Assembly: GCA_004379135.1 (NCBI GenBank)
Contig: NBNI01000007.1
Span: 1,227,501 to 1,291,500 of the forward strand
Reading direction: 5' to 3'
Origin: Acidimicrobiales bacterium mtb01
GTDB taxonomy: Bacteria; Actinomycetota; Acidimicrobiia; Acidimicrobiales; Ilumatobacteraceae
Length of the DNA stretch: 64,000 nucleotides
In this document: positions 27,783-36,099 of the stretch, piece after piece
Layout: each line of letters begins with the position of its first letter
How positions within the stretch are numbered: the stretch's first letter is position 1
Made by a program: the position numbers and the translations under genes
The notes under the pieces: generated by a model
Databases searched by the model: none
Seen by the model: the letters and a program-made list of their open reading frames with translations, nothing else
Told to the model about the DNA's origin: nothing

Positions 27783-27785
27783 TCG

Positions 27786-27989
27786 TCAGTCGATCGAGCG
27801 GACGTCGCGGGCTTCGTCGCCCTTGCGGCCGGGTCCGACTTCGAACTCGACCTTCTGACCCTCTTGCAGGGTCTTGAAGCCCTTCGCCTGGATCTGAGAG
27901 AAGTGGACGAACACGTCGGGGCCGTCCTCGCGGGAGATGAACCCGTAACCCTTCTCTGCATTGAAGAACTTCACTGTGCCGATTGCCAC
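27786..27989 (-). CDS. cspA: Cold-shock domain protein
   Basis: A 67-residue single [18 protein letters not shown] contains RNP1 and [11 protein letters not shown]2. It binds single-stranded RNA/DNA and acts as an RNA chaperone. The C-terminus [16 protein letters not shown] is the usual actinobacterial tail. It starts with GTG (27987-27989); the open frame further upstream is the 5' leader. The 96 bases to the divergent thioesterase hold its promoter and a leader of the kind csp genes often have, but no certain element was identified. Confidence 0.94.
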   Translation of the reverse strand: MAIGTVKFFNAEKGYGFISREDGPDVFVHFSQIQAKGFKTLQEGQKVEFEVGPGRKGDEARDVRSID

Positions 27990-28085
27990 GGCGGTACTCG
28001 TTTCTGTCTGGACCGGGCGACCTGCCCGTCTCCCCCACTTTATGCCAAGAAAACTCCCAATACTCCGGGAAGGTACGGTCATCTC

Positions 28086-28547
28086 GTGTCACCGCGTTCG
28101 CCTGAGCCGACTTCGATTCCTGACCGTGCCTCCGACGCCGATCCCGGCACCTACGCCTTCCGCCACGACATCAGGGTCCGATTCGCCGAAACCGACGCGA
28201 TGGGCATCGTGCACCACAGCCGCTACCTGCCCTACCTGGAAGAGGCCCGTGTGGAGTACCTGCGGTCGATCGGCCATCCGTACGACGCCGAGCGCCGCGA
28301 CGGCGTCGACTTCGCCGTGCTCGAGGCCCACGTCGCCTACCGCCAACCCCTGCGGTTCGACGATGTGGTGACCGTTCACCTGCGCGTCACCTCGGCGACC
28401 CGGGCGTCGTTCACCATCCAGTACCTGCTCGCGGTCGGTGACACGGTCACGTCGCTCGCGACCACTGTTCACGCCTGTGTCAACGACAAGGGTCGTCCGG
28501 TCCGACTGCCCGGCTGGCTGAGCGAACTCGTCGCGCCGTTACGCTGA
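28086..28547 (+). CDS. Acyl-CoA thioesterase, 4HBT/YbgC family
   Basis: A 153-residue hot-dog fold thioesterase. Signature [26 protein letters not shown] contains the catalytic Asp and the YbgC/4-hydroxybenzoyl-CoA thioesterase consensus. The start is GTG 28086 (VSPRSPEP); upstream in-frame sequence runs antisense through the csp gene and is rejected. It is divergent from csp and 4 bases before the cystathionine beta-synthase gene, so it probably leads the sulfur-amino-acid operon. The substrate is unknown. Confidence 0.88.
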   Translation: MSPRSPEPTSIPDRASDADPGTYAFRHDIRVRFAETDAMGIVHHSRYLPYLEEARVEYLRSIGHPYDAERRDGVDFAVLEAHVAYRQPLRFDDVVTVHLRVTSATRASFTIQYLLAVGDTVTSLATTVHACVNDKGRPVRLPGWLSELVAPLR

Positions 28548-28551
28548 CCCC

Positions 28552-29982
28552 ATGCCCTGGGGTGACGATTCACTCGACCCTCGTCTGCACGGAACGCACA
28601 TTGCCGACTCTGTGATCGACCTCATCGGCGCCACTCCGCTCGTTCGGCTCCGGAAGATCTCCGAGAAGTACGAGATCCCGTCGGTGCTCACCATGAAAAT
28701 GGAGACCACCAATCCCGGCGGCTCGGCCAAGGATCGGCCGGCCCTCGAGATGATCCTGGCCGCCGAACGCGAAGGGCTCCTGCAACCCGGTGGCACCATC
28801 GTCGAACCGACGAGCGGCAACACCGGTGTCGGCCTGGCCATCGTCGCCGCCCAACGCGGTTATCAATGCGTCTTCGTCATGACCGACAAGGTGGCACCGG
28901 AGAAGGTGTCGCTCCTGCGCGCGTATGGGGCCGAGGTGGTCGTGTGTCCGGTGGCGGTTCCACCCGAGGATCCGGCGAGCTATTACAAGGTGGCCGAACG
29001 CCTCACGTACGAACGCAACGCGTTTCGTCCCAACCAGTACGCCAACCCCAACAACCCGCTCGCACATGTGAAGACGACCGGCCCCGAGATCTGGCAACAG
29101 ACCGGCGGCCGCATCACCCACTTCGTGGCCGGCGCGGGCACCTGCGGCACCATCACCGGCACCGCGCGTTACCTCAAGCAGCAGAACCCGAACGTGCGCA
29201 TCGTGGCTGCCGATCCGGACGCGTCGGTGTTCTCCGGCGGCTCGGGTCGCCCGTATCTCGTGGAGGGTGTCGGAGAAGACTTCTACCCGGCCGCGTGGGA
29301 TCCCGATCTGTACGACGAGGTGATCGCCGTCAGCGACGAGGAAGCGTTCCTCATGGCGCGCGACGTCAGTCGCACCGAGGGAATCCTCATCGGCGGATCG
29401 GGTGGGCTGGCGGTGGCCGCCGCCATTCAGGTCGCCCGGAACGCCAACCCGAACGACATTGTCGTCGTGCTCAATCCCGACTCCGGACGCGGTTATCTGT
29501 CGCGCGTGTTCGACGACGACTGGATGGCCAACTTCGGCTTCCTGCGCGAATGCGACCAGTGCGTCGGCGCCGTGCTCGATACGCGTGGCGACACACCGTC
29601 ATTGCTCTACGTCAACCCGTCGAGCACCGTGCGCCAGGCCATCGACGTGATGCGCGCCAACGGCGTCAGCCAGTTGCCGGTGTGCAAAAACACACCGCCA
29701 TTCGCCAACGCCGAGGTGTCGGGATCGGTCGACGAACTCGAGTTGATGGAAGCGATCTACGCCGATCCATCGGTCATGGACACCGAAGTCGAAAAGGTCA
29801 TGGGGCCCAAACTGCCCACCATCGGTGTGGGCCAGAAGGTCTCGAAGGCGGTCGAGATGCTCGATCGCGCACCCGCGCTTTTGGTGCTGTCGGGTGGACG
29901 GCCGCTGAGCGTTCTCACGCGCACCGACCTCCTGCAGTACTTCGAAGTGGTGGCCAACGAGAACGAGGCGCGCCGTGGGTGA
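28552..29982 (+). CDS. cbs: Cystathionine beta-synthase
   Basis: 476 residues. The fold-type II PLP domain (about 20-330) has the Schiff-base Lys60 in NPGGSAKDRPA and the phosphate loop TSGNTGVGLA. Two CBS domains follow (about 345-470; LPVCKNTPP, VLTRTDLLQYF). It condenses homocysteine with serine to cystathionine, the first transsulfuration step. The CBS pair distinguishes it from plain cysteine synthase. It overlaps the next gene by 8 bases, and together they move sulfur between homocysteine and cysteine. Confidence 0.92.
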   Translation: MPWGDDSLDPRLHGTHIADSVIDLIGATPLVRLRKISEKYEIPSVLTMKMETTNPGGSAKDRPALEMILAAEREGLLQPGGTIVEPTSGNTGVGLAIVAAQRGYQCVFVMTDKVAPEKVSLLRAYGAEVVVCPVAVPPEDPASYYKVAERLTYERNAFRPNQYANPNNPLAHVKTTGPEIWQQTGGRITHFVAGAGTCGTITGTARYLKQQNPNVRIVAADPDASVFSGGSGRPYLVEGVGEDFYPAAWDPDLYDEVIAVSDEEAFLMARDVSRTEGILIGGSGGLAVAAAIQVARNANPNDIVVVLNPDSGRGYLSRVFDDDWMANFGFLRECDQCVGAVLDTRGDTPSLLYVNPSSTVRQAIDVMRANGVSQLPVCKNTPPFANAEVSGSVDELELMEAIYADPSVMDTEVEKVMGPKLPTIGVGQKVSKAVEMLDRAPALLVLSGGRPLSVLTRTDLLQYFEVVANENEARRG

Positions 29983-31138
29983 CCTCGAAGCCGAGACCGG
30001 CTGGGGTTTCGAAACTCGCGCGATCCACGTCGGCCAGGATCCCGACCCGACCACCGGCGCCGTCGTCACCCCCATCACGCTCAGCACGACGTTCGCGCAG
30101 TCGAGCGTGGGCGAGCACAAGGGCTTCGAGTACTCACGAAGCGGAAATCCCACTCGCTCGGCTCTCGAAGCGTGCGTGGCATCGCTCGAGAACGCCAAAC
30201 ACGGCTTGGCCTTCGCCAGCGGACTGGCCGCCGAGGACAACGTCCTGCGTCTGCTTCCGCTCGGCGGTCGCGTTCTCCTCGGCAACGACGCGTACGGCGG
30301 AACCTTCCGCCTCATCGCCAAGGTGTGGTCACCCCTCGGGTTTCCGTGGAGCGCGGTCGATCTCACCGACGTCGCGGCGTTGCAGGCGAACTGGCCGACC
30401 GACACCAGGATCGTGTGGCTCGAAACGCCCACCAATCCATTACTCACGTGCATCGACATCGCGGCGGTGGCCGAGATCGCCCATGCCAACGGCGCGATCG
30501 TCGTGGTCGACAACACGTTCGCCACTCCGTACCTGCAGCAACCGCTCGACCATGGGGCCGACATCGTGGTGCACTCGGCCACGAAGTACCTCGGTGGTCA
30601 CAGCGACGTCGTGGGCGGATTCCTCGCGCTCGACGACGACTCGCTCGCCGAGCGCCTGCGCTACACCCAGAACGCCGCCGGTGGAGTGCCGGCACCCTTC
30701 GACTGCTACCTCGTCCTGCGCGGGGTGAAGACACTCGCGCTGCGCATGGAGCGCCACTGCTCGAACGCCCGCGCCGTGGTCGACCTTCTCCTCGGTCATC
30801 CGGCCGTCGAGCGAGTCCTGTATCCGCAACTCCCCGATCATCCGGGTCACGCCGCGGCGGCCAAGCAGATGAGCGACTTCGGAGGCATGGTCAGCTTCAC
30901 CCTGAAGGGCGGTGTAGACGCCGCTCTCACCGTGGCCAAGAGCACGCGCATCTTCACCCTGGCCGAGTCGCTCGGTGCCGTCGAGAGCCTCATCGAGCAC
31001 CCCGGTCGCATGACCCACGCCTCGGCGGCCGGTTCGCCGTTGCAGGTTCCCGACTCGCTCGTGCGACTGAGCGTGGGTGTCGAGTCGGCCCACGATTTGT
31101 GCGAAGACCTGCGCTCGGCACTGGACCGCATCTCATGA
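29975..31138 (+). CDS. Cystathionine gamma-synthase / gamma-lyase (Cys/Met metabolism PLP enzyme)
   Basis: A 387-residue fold-type I PLP enzyme. Lys204 in VVHSATKYLGGHSDVVGG binds PLP, EYSRSGNPTRSALE is the substrate/PLP-phosphate loop, and RLSVGVESAHDLCEDL the C-terminal signature. Sequence does not reliably split gamma-synthase from gamma-lyase; pairing with cystathionine beta-synthase favours gamma-lyase in reverse transsulfuration (cystathionine to cysteine). The start is GTG inside the cbs 3' end, and the stop overlaps the next ATG. Confidence 0.92.
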   Translation: MGDLEAETGWGFETRAIHVGQDPDPTTGAVVTPITLSTTFAQSSVGEHKGFEYSRSGNPTRSALEACVASLENAKHGLAFASGLAAEDNVLRLLPLGGRVLLGNDAYGGTFRLIAKVWSPLGFPWSAVDLTDVAALQANWPTDTRIVWLETPTNPLLTCIDIAAVAEIAHANGAIVVVDNTFATPYLQQPLDHGADIVVHSATKYLGGHSDVVGGFLALDDDSLAERLRYTQNAAGGVPAPFDCYLVLRGVKTLALRMERHCSNARAVVDLLLGHPAVERVLYPQLPDHPGHAAAAKQMSDFGGMVSFTLKGGVDAALTVAKSTRIFTLAESLGAVESLIEHPGRMTHASAAGSPLQVPDSLVRLSVGVESAHDLCEDLRSALDRIS

Positions 31139-31584
31139 GTTCAGCCGCCCCGTCTCCCATCCACGACAGTCCGACGCCTTTCGTTCGCGAACACATCGAG
31201 CGATACGTCGCGACCAACGGCGAGGACGGGCATCTGTGGCGCGGCCTCCCCTGTCTGCTCGTGACGGTGAAGGGCAAATCATCGGGCAAGTGGACGCGCA
31301 GCGCGCTCATCTACGGGCGCGATGGCGATGACTTCCTTCTCATCGCATCGAAGGGTGGCGCACCCGACAATCCGCTGTGGCTCGACAACATGCTCGCCAA
31401 CCCCGACGTGTGGCTGCAGGTCGCGGCCGACCAGTTCTGGGCCACCGCACACGTCGTCGACGAACCGATCGAGCGTGCGCGTCTGTGGTCGATCATGGCG
31501 GAAATCTTCCCGCAGTACGGCGAGTACGAAGCCAAGGCGGCGCCGCGTGTGATCCCGGTGGTGCGCCTCGTTCGGCGCGCCTGA
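31135..31584 (+). CDS. F420H2-dependent reductase, Ddn/nitroreductase family
   Basis: A 149-residue split beta-barrel flavin/deazaflavin protein of the DUF385/Ddn group. LPCLLVTVKGKSSGKWTRSA, DDFLLIASKGGAPDNPLWL and NMLANPDVWLQV are its conserved strands, and the C-terminal VIPVVRLVRR is usual. Members use reduced F420 to reduce quinones or nitro compounds, an actinobacterial speciality. It is coupled to the transsulfuration gene by ATGA overlap, but a sulfur role is not implied. The ATG is at 31135. Confidence 0.88.
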   Translation: MSSAAPSPIHDSPTPFVREHIERYVATNGEDGHLWRGLPCLLVTVKGKSSGKWTRSALIYGRDGDDFLLIASKGGAPDNPLWLDNMLANPDVWLQVAADQFWATAHVVDEPIERARLWSIMAEIFPQYGEYEAKAAPRVIPVVRLVRRA

Positions 31585-33159
31585 TCAGAGAACCGCTTCG
31601 ATCAAGCGCGGGCCACGCTGGTTCATGGCCGATCGGAACGCACTCGAGAATTCGGCCACGTCGTGGACTCGGACCGCCGACACGCCCATGCCTCCGGCCA
31701 ACTGGACCCAGTCGAGATCGGGGTTCGAGAGATCGAACATCGACAGCGCCTTGTCGTCGCCCTCACCCAGGAGATCGCGGGCACCGGTGCGCGACAGTTC
31801 GATCTGGAGGATGGAATAGGCGCGATTGGAGAAGATGATCGTGGTGACGTCGAGGTTCTCGCGGGCCTGCGTCCAGAGCGACTGCACCGTGTACATCGCA
31901 CCACCGTCGCCGTGCAGACACACCACTTTGCGATCGGGACACGCGACCGCGGCACCACCCGCGAGCGGCAGACCCTGACCGATCGAGCCGCCCGTGAGCG
32001 ACAGGTGATCGTGCGGGCGAGCCGTCGCGAGAGCCAACCCCGGTCCGAGCGAGTTGGTGGCACCTTCATCGGACACGATCGCGTTCTCGGGCAGATGGCG
32101 CGCCACCACCTGGCCGATCGTGAATTGATTGAGCGGCCCCTCTGGTTCGTCGGGCAACACCAGTTCGACCGGAGCGGGTTTGGCCGAGAATTCGGCGGCC
32201 ACTGCTTCGAGGCCGGCTACACCGTCCTCGTGCGCATGGGCCAGATAGGTGATGGCCGCGCCCTCGGGTGTGCACCAACCCGGCTTGCCTGGATACGCGA
32301 AGAACGACACCGGAGGTTTCGAGCCGACGATGATCAAGTGCTCGATCGTCGACAGCGATTCGACGAGTTGCTCGGCGAAGTAAGGCAGACGCTCGACCGC
32401 GACCCGACCCGCTCCGCGCGCCAGACGCGGTGCGAAGGTGTCGCACAGCAGTCGGGCACCGGTGGCGGCCGCGATACGGCCGGCGGCGCGAAGGCCGCGA
32501 TCCTGCAGAGCCTGACCGCGCATCAAGATGGCGGCGCGTGAGCCAGCCGATCTGACCGCGGCGACGGCGGCCGCGACCGCGTCTGCCGACACATCGGCCG
32601 GACCCACCGGCGCGAGGGCCGCTGCGGGCGATGCCCCCTCGTTCCACGCCACGTCGGCCGGAAGAATCAGTGTGGCGATCTGCCCCGGGTACTGACGGGC
32701 CGCTTGGACGGCGCGCGCGGTGTCGGCGCCCACGGTGCGGGCGCTCACGGCCGAGTGGACCCAGGCCGAAACCGGTCGCGCGAATCCGACCACATCGGAT
32801 GCCAACGGCGCGTCGTACTGAGCGTGCGTGACGGCGTGGTCGCCCACCACGTTCACGATCGGCGAGGCAGCCCGCCGCGCGTTGTGCAGATTGGCCAGAC
32901 CGTTGGCGAGCCCGGGTCCGAGGTGCAACAAGGTGACGGGAGGCTTTCCGGCCATGCGGGCGTAACCGTCGGCCATACCGGTGACGACACCTTCGAACAG
33001 ACCGAGCACGGCCCGCATGCCGGGCACCCGGTCGAGGGCGGCCACGAAATGCATCTCGGAGGTACCCGGGTTGGCGAAGCACACGTCGACGTCCGCGGCG
33101 ACCAGGGTGCGCAGCAGGGCTTCGGCGCCGTTCACGAAAAAGAACCTAGTTCCCCCCAT
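31585..33159 (-). CDS. Thiamine diphosphate-dependent enzyme, acetolactate synthase large-subunit-like
   Basis: 524 residues with the three-domain POX/AHAS layout. The N-terminal PYR domain has the catalytic Glu region in VLGLFEGVVTGMADGYARM, the middle domain is shortened, and the C-terminal PP domain has the ThDP motif GDGGAMYTVQSLWTQARENLD...SNRAYS. It resembles the benzoylformate decarboxylase/IlvB-like group in actinobacteria rather than true acetolactate synthase; no regulatory subunit (ilvN) adjoins. The exact keto acid is unknown. The RBS GAGGAGGG lies in the hairpin at 33164-33186. It is convergent, abutting the Ddn-type gene. Confidence 0.87.
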   Translation of the reverse strand: MGGTRFFFVNGAEALLRTLVAADVDVCFANPGTSEMHFVAALDRVPGMRAVLGLFEGVVTGMADGYARMAGKPPVTLLHLGPGLANGLANLHNARRAASPIVNVVGDHAVTHAQYDAPLASDVVGFARPVSAWVHSAVSARTVGADTARAVQAARQYPGQIATLILPADVAWNEGASPAAALAPVGPADVSADAVAAAVAAVRSAGSRAAILMRGQALQDRGLRAAGRIAAATGARLLCDTFAPRLARGAGRVAVERLPYFAEQLVESLSTIEHLIIVGSKPPVSFFAYPGKPGWCTPEGAAITYLAHAHEDGVAGLEAVAAEFSAKPAPVELVLPDEPEGPLNQFTIGQVVARHLPENAIVSDEGATNSLGPGLALATARPHDHLSLTGGSIGQGLPLAGGAAVACPDRKVVCLHGDGGAMYTVQSLWTQARENLDVTTIIFSNRAYSILQIELSRTGARDLLGEGDDKALSMFDLSNPDLDWVQLAGGMGVSAVRVHDVAEFSSAFRSAMNQRGPRLIEAVL

Positions 33160-33163
33160 GTCG

Positions 33164-33186
33164 GTCCCTCCTCGGCAACGAGGGAC
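33164..33186 (-). promoter_or_regulatory. Hairpin covering the ribosome binding site of the ThDP enzyme
   Basis: Inverted arms GTCCCTC (33164-33170) and GAGGGAC (33180-33186) with a 9-base loop. Read on the minus strand, the arm nearer the start contains the GGAGGGAC Shine-Dalgarno of the gene starting at 33159, so folding would mask it. It mirrors a second hairpin serving the divergent gene. Confidence 0.5.
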
Positions 33187-33201
33187 ATCCGTTGGGTGAC
33201 G

Positions 33202-33241
33202 TGTCCTCCTGATCGTTCCTACGGTGACGACCAGGAGGACA
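33202..33241 (+). promoter_or_regulatory. Hairpin covering the ribosome binding site of the release-factor-like gene
   Basis: Perfect 10-base arms TGTCCTCCTG (33202-33211) and CAGGAGGACA (33232-33241) with a 20-base loop. The right arm contains the strong AGGAGG Shine-Dalgarno of the gene at 33246. It could be an RNA switch for translation, or a dyad operator for a regulator such as the TetR protein at 33714. Both readings are inferences. Confidence 0.55.
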
Positions 33242-33245
33242 TGCG

Positions 33246-33674
33246 ATGTCGATCACTGCTCGAACTGCCATGGCGATCGTGGCGATCACCCGCGACGAAG
33301 CACGGGTCTGGAACGCCGGGTTGGAGAAGGGATCGTCGCCGGAGCGCCTGCATGCGCCGAGTGACCTCGGTCAGCACCACCACGTCCGTCAGGCCCAGCA
33401 CAACCGGGGCCACGACACCGATCACGACAACCGGCGGTTCTACGAGTCGATCGCCCAGTCGATCGCCGGCGCGAATGAGGTCCTGATCGTCGGGCACGGG
33501 AAGGGCAAAGCCGACCACATCCTGCGTTTCACGCAGTTCCTCGAGCGCAAGCATCCCGCGACGGCCGCCAAGGTGGTGGGCGCGATGGACAGCAACCTGA
33601 ACGCCATGACCGAGGCGCAGATCCTGGCCACCGCGCGCGAGTGGTTCGACCACTTCCACACCTGGGGCTTCTGA
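33246..33674 (+). CDS. Small eRF1-domain-like protein (baeRF / host-attachment-like), function unknown
   Basis: 142 residues. The pattern ITRDEARVW, a His-rich stretch HHHVRQAQHNRGHDTDHDNRRFYE, then ANEVLIVGHGKGKADHILRFTQFLERKHP and MTEAQILATAREWF resembles the terminal domain of archaeo-eukaryotic release factor homologues found in bacteria (baeRF, linked to ribosome rescue or stress). The GHGKGKAD loop replaces the GPGxAK loop of eRF1 domain 3. There is no GGQ motif, so it cannot itself be a peptide-release factor of the classical kind. AGGAGG lies 7 bases before the ATG, within a hairpin. The family call is tentative. Confidence 0.6.
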   Translation: MSITARTAMAIVAITRDEARVWNAGLEKGSSPERLHAPSDLGQHHHVRQAQHNRGHDTDHDNRRFYESIAQSIAGANEVLIVGHGKGKADHILRFTQFLERKHPATAAKVVGAMDSNLNAMTEAQILATAREWFDHFHTWGF

Positions 33675-33713
33675 ATCCCCCGGATTTCCTTGCAATGGGC
33701 TAATTTTCCACCG

Positions 33714-34340
33714 GTGAAGGTTCGTCAGCGCGCCCCTCGACACGTTCCCGACCTCGAGCAAGTCGTGGCCGCGACGATCACGATTCTCGAGGAATCGGGC
33801 GAGTCGGGCTTCCGGATCGAGACGCTCATGGAGCGCACCGGGATCTCCAAGAGTTCGCTGTACATGGCCTTCGGGTCGCGCGACGGACTCATCGCCGCGG
33901 CTCGCGCCCGCCAGTTCGAGGCCATGATCCTGGAGAGCATCGGCCCCATTCGCCAGATCACCGAACAGGCCACGTCGCGCGAGGAATTGCGCGCCAATCT
34001 CCAGCTGATCACCGCGTTCGTGGCCGATTTGTCCCGGACCGCCCAGCGGGTCGAGCGGTGCGCCGTCATCGCCGGCACCAAGGGGCGGCCGGAGTTCTCG
34101 CAGTGGCTGGCCGAGACCCAGACCCGCCTGTCGACCGAGTTCGCCCGGATCATCGAGGACGCTCAGCTTCGCGGTTTCATCACCCGCAAGCACTCCGCCC
34201 GGATGATCGGCAACTTCATCCAAGCCGTGGTCCTCGGTCGGGTGATCGTCGGCTTCGACCTCGACGCCGGGCCCGACGAACTGGCCCAGTGGACCGAAAT
34301 GGTCAACGACATCTACGACCGGATGCTCTTCGTCGACTGA
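33714..34340 (+). CDS. TetR/AcrR-family transcriptional regulator
   Basis: 208 residues from GTG 33714 (VKVRQRAPRH); a TTG at 33690 is a possible longer start. The N-terminal helix-turn-helix is FRIETLMERTGISKSSLYMAFGSRDGLI, classic TetR; the C-terminal helical ligand domain includes ERCAVIAGTKGRPEFSQW. The target is unknown; the divergent ThDP enzyme/baeRF-like promoter with its dyad repeats, 0.5 kb upstream, is a natural candidate. Confidence 0.88.
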   Translation: MKVRQRAPRHVPDLEQVVAATITILEESGESGFRIETLMERTGISKSSLYMAFGSRDGLIAAARARQFEAMILESIGPIRQITEQATSREELRANLQLITAFVADLSRTAQRVERCAVIAGTKGRPEFSQWLAETQTRLSTEFARIIEDAQLRGFITRKHSARMIGNFIQAVVLGRVIVGFDLDAGPDELAQWTEMVNDIYDRMLFVD

Positions 34341-34442
34341 GAATCGGGCGGATGTACCCGATCCCGAAAAAGTCCGAAAAAACCGTGTGAATCGGCCCGG
34401 GTATCCACCATCGGCCAGAGAGCCCGAACTAGGTTTTCGCCC

Positions 34443-34874
34443 ATGAAGAAACGTGACCTCATCCAGGCAGTAGCACTCCATACCGATGTCGACAACAAGA
34501 CAGCGGGCAAGCTCGTCGAAGGAACCATCGACGTGATCTTGGCCACTGTTGCGAAGGGCGAGATCGTCAACATCTCCGGATTCGCCAAGTTCGCGAAGAT
34601 CAAGCGCCCCGCGCGTATGGCTCGCAACCCAGCGACTGGAGAGCAGATCAAGGTGAAGGCCAAGACCGTCGCCAAGATCACGGCGCTCAAGGGCTTCAAG
34701 GACATCGCGCTCGGAGCTGCTCCTGCACCCAAGTTGAACACCAAGCGTTCGGCTCCGGCTCCGACGAAGGCTGCTCCGAAGAAGACGGCCAAGAAGGCCG
34801 CGCCGAAGAAGGCAGCCCCCAAGAAGACGGCCAAGAAGGCCGCTCCTCGTAAGGCCGCCAAGAAGCGCCGCTAG
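34443..34874 (+). CDS. hup: HU-family nucleoid protein with Lys/Ala-rich histone H1-like tail
   Basis: 143 residues. Positions 1-92 are HU (MKKRDLIQAVALHTDVDNKT, KRPARMARNPATGEQIKVKAK with the DNA-inserting Pro in NPATG). The remaining approximately 50 residues are APKKTAKKAAPKK-type repeats; the DNA carries a near-perfect tandem repeat there (about 34770-34850). Actinobacterial HupB proteins share this layout; the tail binds DNA non-specifically and is acetylated in mycobacteria. It is a single gene ended by a strong terminator. Confidence 0.94.
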   Translation: MKKRDLIQAVALHTDVDNKTAGKLVEGTIDVILATVAKGEIVNISGFAKFAKIKRPARMARNPATGEQIKVKAKTVAKITALKGFKDIALGAAPAPKLNTKRSAPAPTKAAPKKTAKKAAPKKAAPKKTAKKAAPRKAAKKRR

Positions 34875-34906
34875 TCATCGACTCCGCTCTCGGGCGGACT
34901 GATTCG

Positions 34907-35443
34907 TCAGAAGACCCCACCGGTTTCCGGTGGGGTCTTCTGCATTTCCTGGCGAAGTATGTCCAATGAGCGCGACACGATCGCCCGCGTCGCCACATCG
35001 CTCTTTCCCAGGCGCTCGGCGATCTCACGGGTCGGCAGTCCTTCGACGTAGCGCATCTCGATGATCGCTCGCCGTTCGTCGTCGAGAACGGCGAGGAGCT
35101 CGACGACATCATCACTCATCGAGCCGTCGAAGTTCTCGACCGACGTCGCGACATCGTCAAGGTAGTCGATCGGAGTGAAACGACCACCTCGTCGCCACGC
35201 ATCCACGACACGCGCATGGGCGACCACGAACACGAACGACCACAGGTCGCGAGCACCGCCGTCGAATCGGTGAATGGTTCGCACCACCGCTTCCAGAGTT
35301 GCACCAACCACGTCGTCGGGATCGGGATGACCGCGATGACGGGCGTAGTGCGACACGCGTGTGTTGACCGAGCGAACGAACTGCGACCATGCCGAACCAT
35401 CCCCATTTCGCAGACGTTCGACCTGGTCGAGTGGTTCGGTCAT
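34907..35443 (-). CDS. ECF-type RNA polymerase sigma factor, last gene of the Tad operon
   Basis: 178 residues from ATG 35443, which overlaps the prepilin-peptidase stop (ATGA). Region 2: DPDDVVGATLEAVVRTIHRFDGGARDLWSFVFVVAHARVVDAWRR. Region 4: LAVLDDERRAIIEMRYVEGLPTREIAERLGKSDVATRAIVSRSLD, a clear helix-turn-helix. There is no anti-sigma gene beside it. Translational coupling to the pilus genes suggests either autoregulation of the tad locus or coordinate control of other surface genes; this is inferred from position. The 3' codons form a terminator hairpin. Confidence 0.88.
   Translation of the reverse strand: MTEPLDQVERLRNGDGSAWSQFVRSVNTRVSHYARHRGHPDPDDVVGATLEAVVRTIHRFDGGARDLWSFVFVVAHARVVDAWRRGGRFTPIDYLDDVATSVENFDGSMSDDVVELLAVLDDERRAIIEMRYVEGLPTREIAERLGKSDVATRAIVSRSLDILRQEMQKTPPETGGVF
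34908..34942. terminator. Bidirectional intrinsic-type terminator after HU and at the end of the Tad operon
   Basis: A 16-base perfect stem, CAGAAGACCCCACCGG at 34908-34923 and its complement at 34927-34942, with a TTT loop. It follows HU by 33 bases. On the minus strand the stem is inside the last codons of the sigma-factor gene (residues ...KTPPETGGVF), which stops at 34907. T-runs are short on both sides, so some help from Rho or pausing may be needed. Confidence 0.85.
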
Positions 35444-36009
35444 ACGGCGAGCGAAATGGCAATGGCGGAGCCCAGAACGAGAAATGGTCCGTACGGGATG
35501 GTCGACCTTCGGGCGATTCGTCGCGAGCCGAGCAGAAGTGCCGACACCAAACCGCCGACCAGAAGCGTGAAGAACCACGCGATGAGAACGTTCCACGGGT
35601 CGAACCACCCGATGACCAAGCCGAGCAGGGGCGCCACGTGAACGTCTCCACGGCCGAGTCCGGTTCGGAAACGACTCAGCAACCAGGCGATGGCGAACAT
35701 GCTCGTGGCACCTGTCGCCGCAGACCCGATCCCGCTCCAGGTGCTTCGCCAGCTCATTGCGAGAAGTACCGACGCCAAAGCGAGCGACCCGTAGCTGATC
35801 ACGAGCGGGAGCCTTTTCACCGCCACATCGATCGCCACCAGACAGCCGACAGCCGCCGCAACGACTCCGAAGGCGATCCACTCGAGACGATCGAGGTGAC
35901 GTTCATTGTGCGTCGAACTCACGATGGCCGACCATGCGGCGACGGCAATCGACCAGACGGCCCAGAACACGAAGCCGCGACGCGGCACGTAGCGATCGAC
36001 TGAAAGCAC
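35440..36009 (-). CDS. tadV: A24-family prepilin peptidase (TadV/CpaA type)
   Basis: 189 residues, polytopic. The two catalytic aspartates of the aspartyl prepilin peptidases are in LVAIDVAVKRLP and in the GxGD motif FRTGLGRGDVHVAP. It cleaves the leader of the Flp pilin and the TadE/TadG-type pseudopilins. Annotated from GTG 36009. Upstream in-frame codons to about 36069 encode a further hydrophobic stretch (SIAWFIVSLVVATVPL) but contain no ATG, GTG or TTG, so the N-terminus is uncertain. The stop overlaps the sigma-factor ATG. Confidence 0.86.
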   Translation of the reverse strand: MLSVDRYVPRRGFVFWAVWSIAVAAWSAIVSSTHNERHLDRLEWIAFGVVAAAVGCLVAIDVAVKRLPLVISYGSLALASVLLAMSWRSTWSGIGSAATGATSMFAIAWLLSRFRTGLGRGDVHVAPLLGLVIGWFDPWNVLIAWFFTLLVGGLVSALLLGSRRIARRSTIPYGPFLVLGSAIAISLAV

Positions 36010-36099
36010 GAGAGGAACTGTCGCGACGACGAGAGAAACGATGAACCAGGCGATGGAGCAAGTTTCGACTCACCCGGGTGAGTTGTCAGCCCACAGGCG

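Noticed and set aside
34770-34850. Tandem repeat in the HU tail as an independent element
   Set aside because: It is explained by repeated AAPKKTAKK codons of the protein tail.
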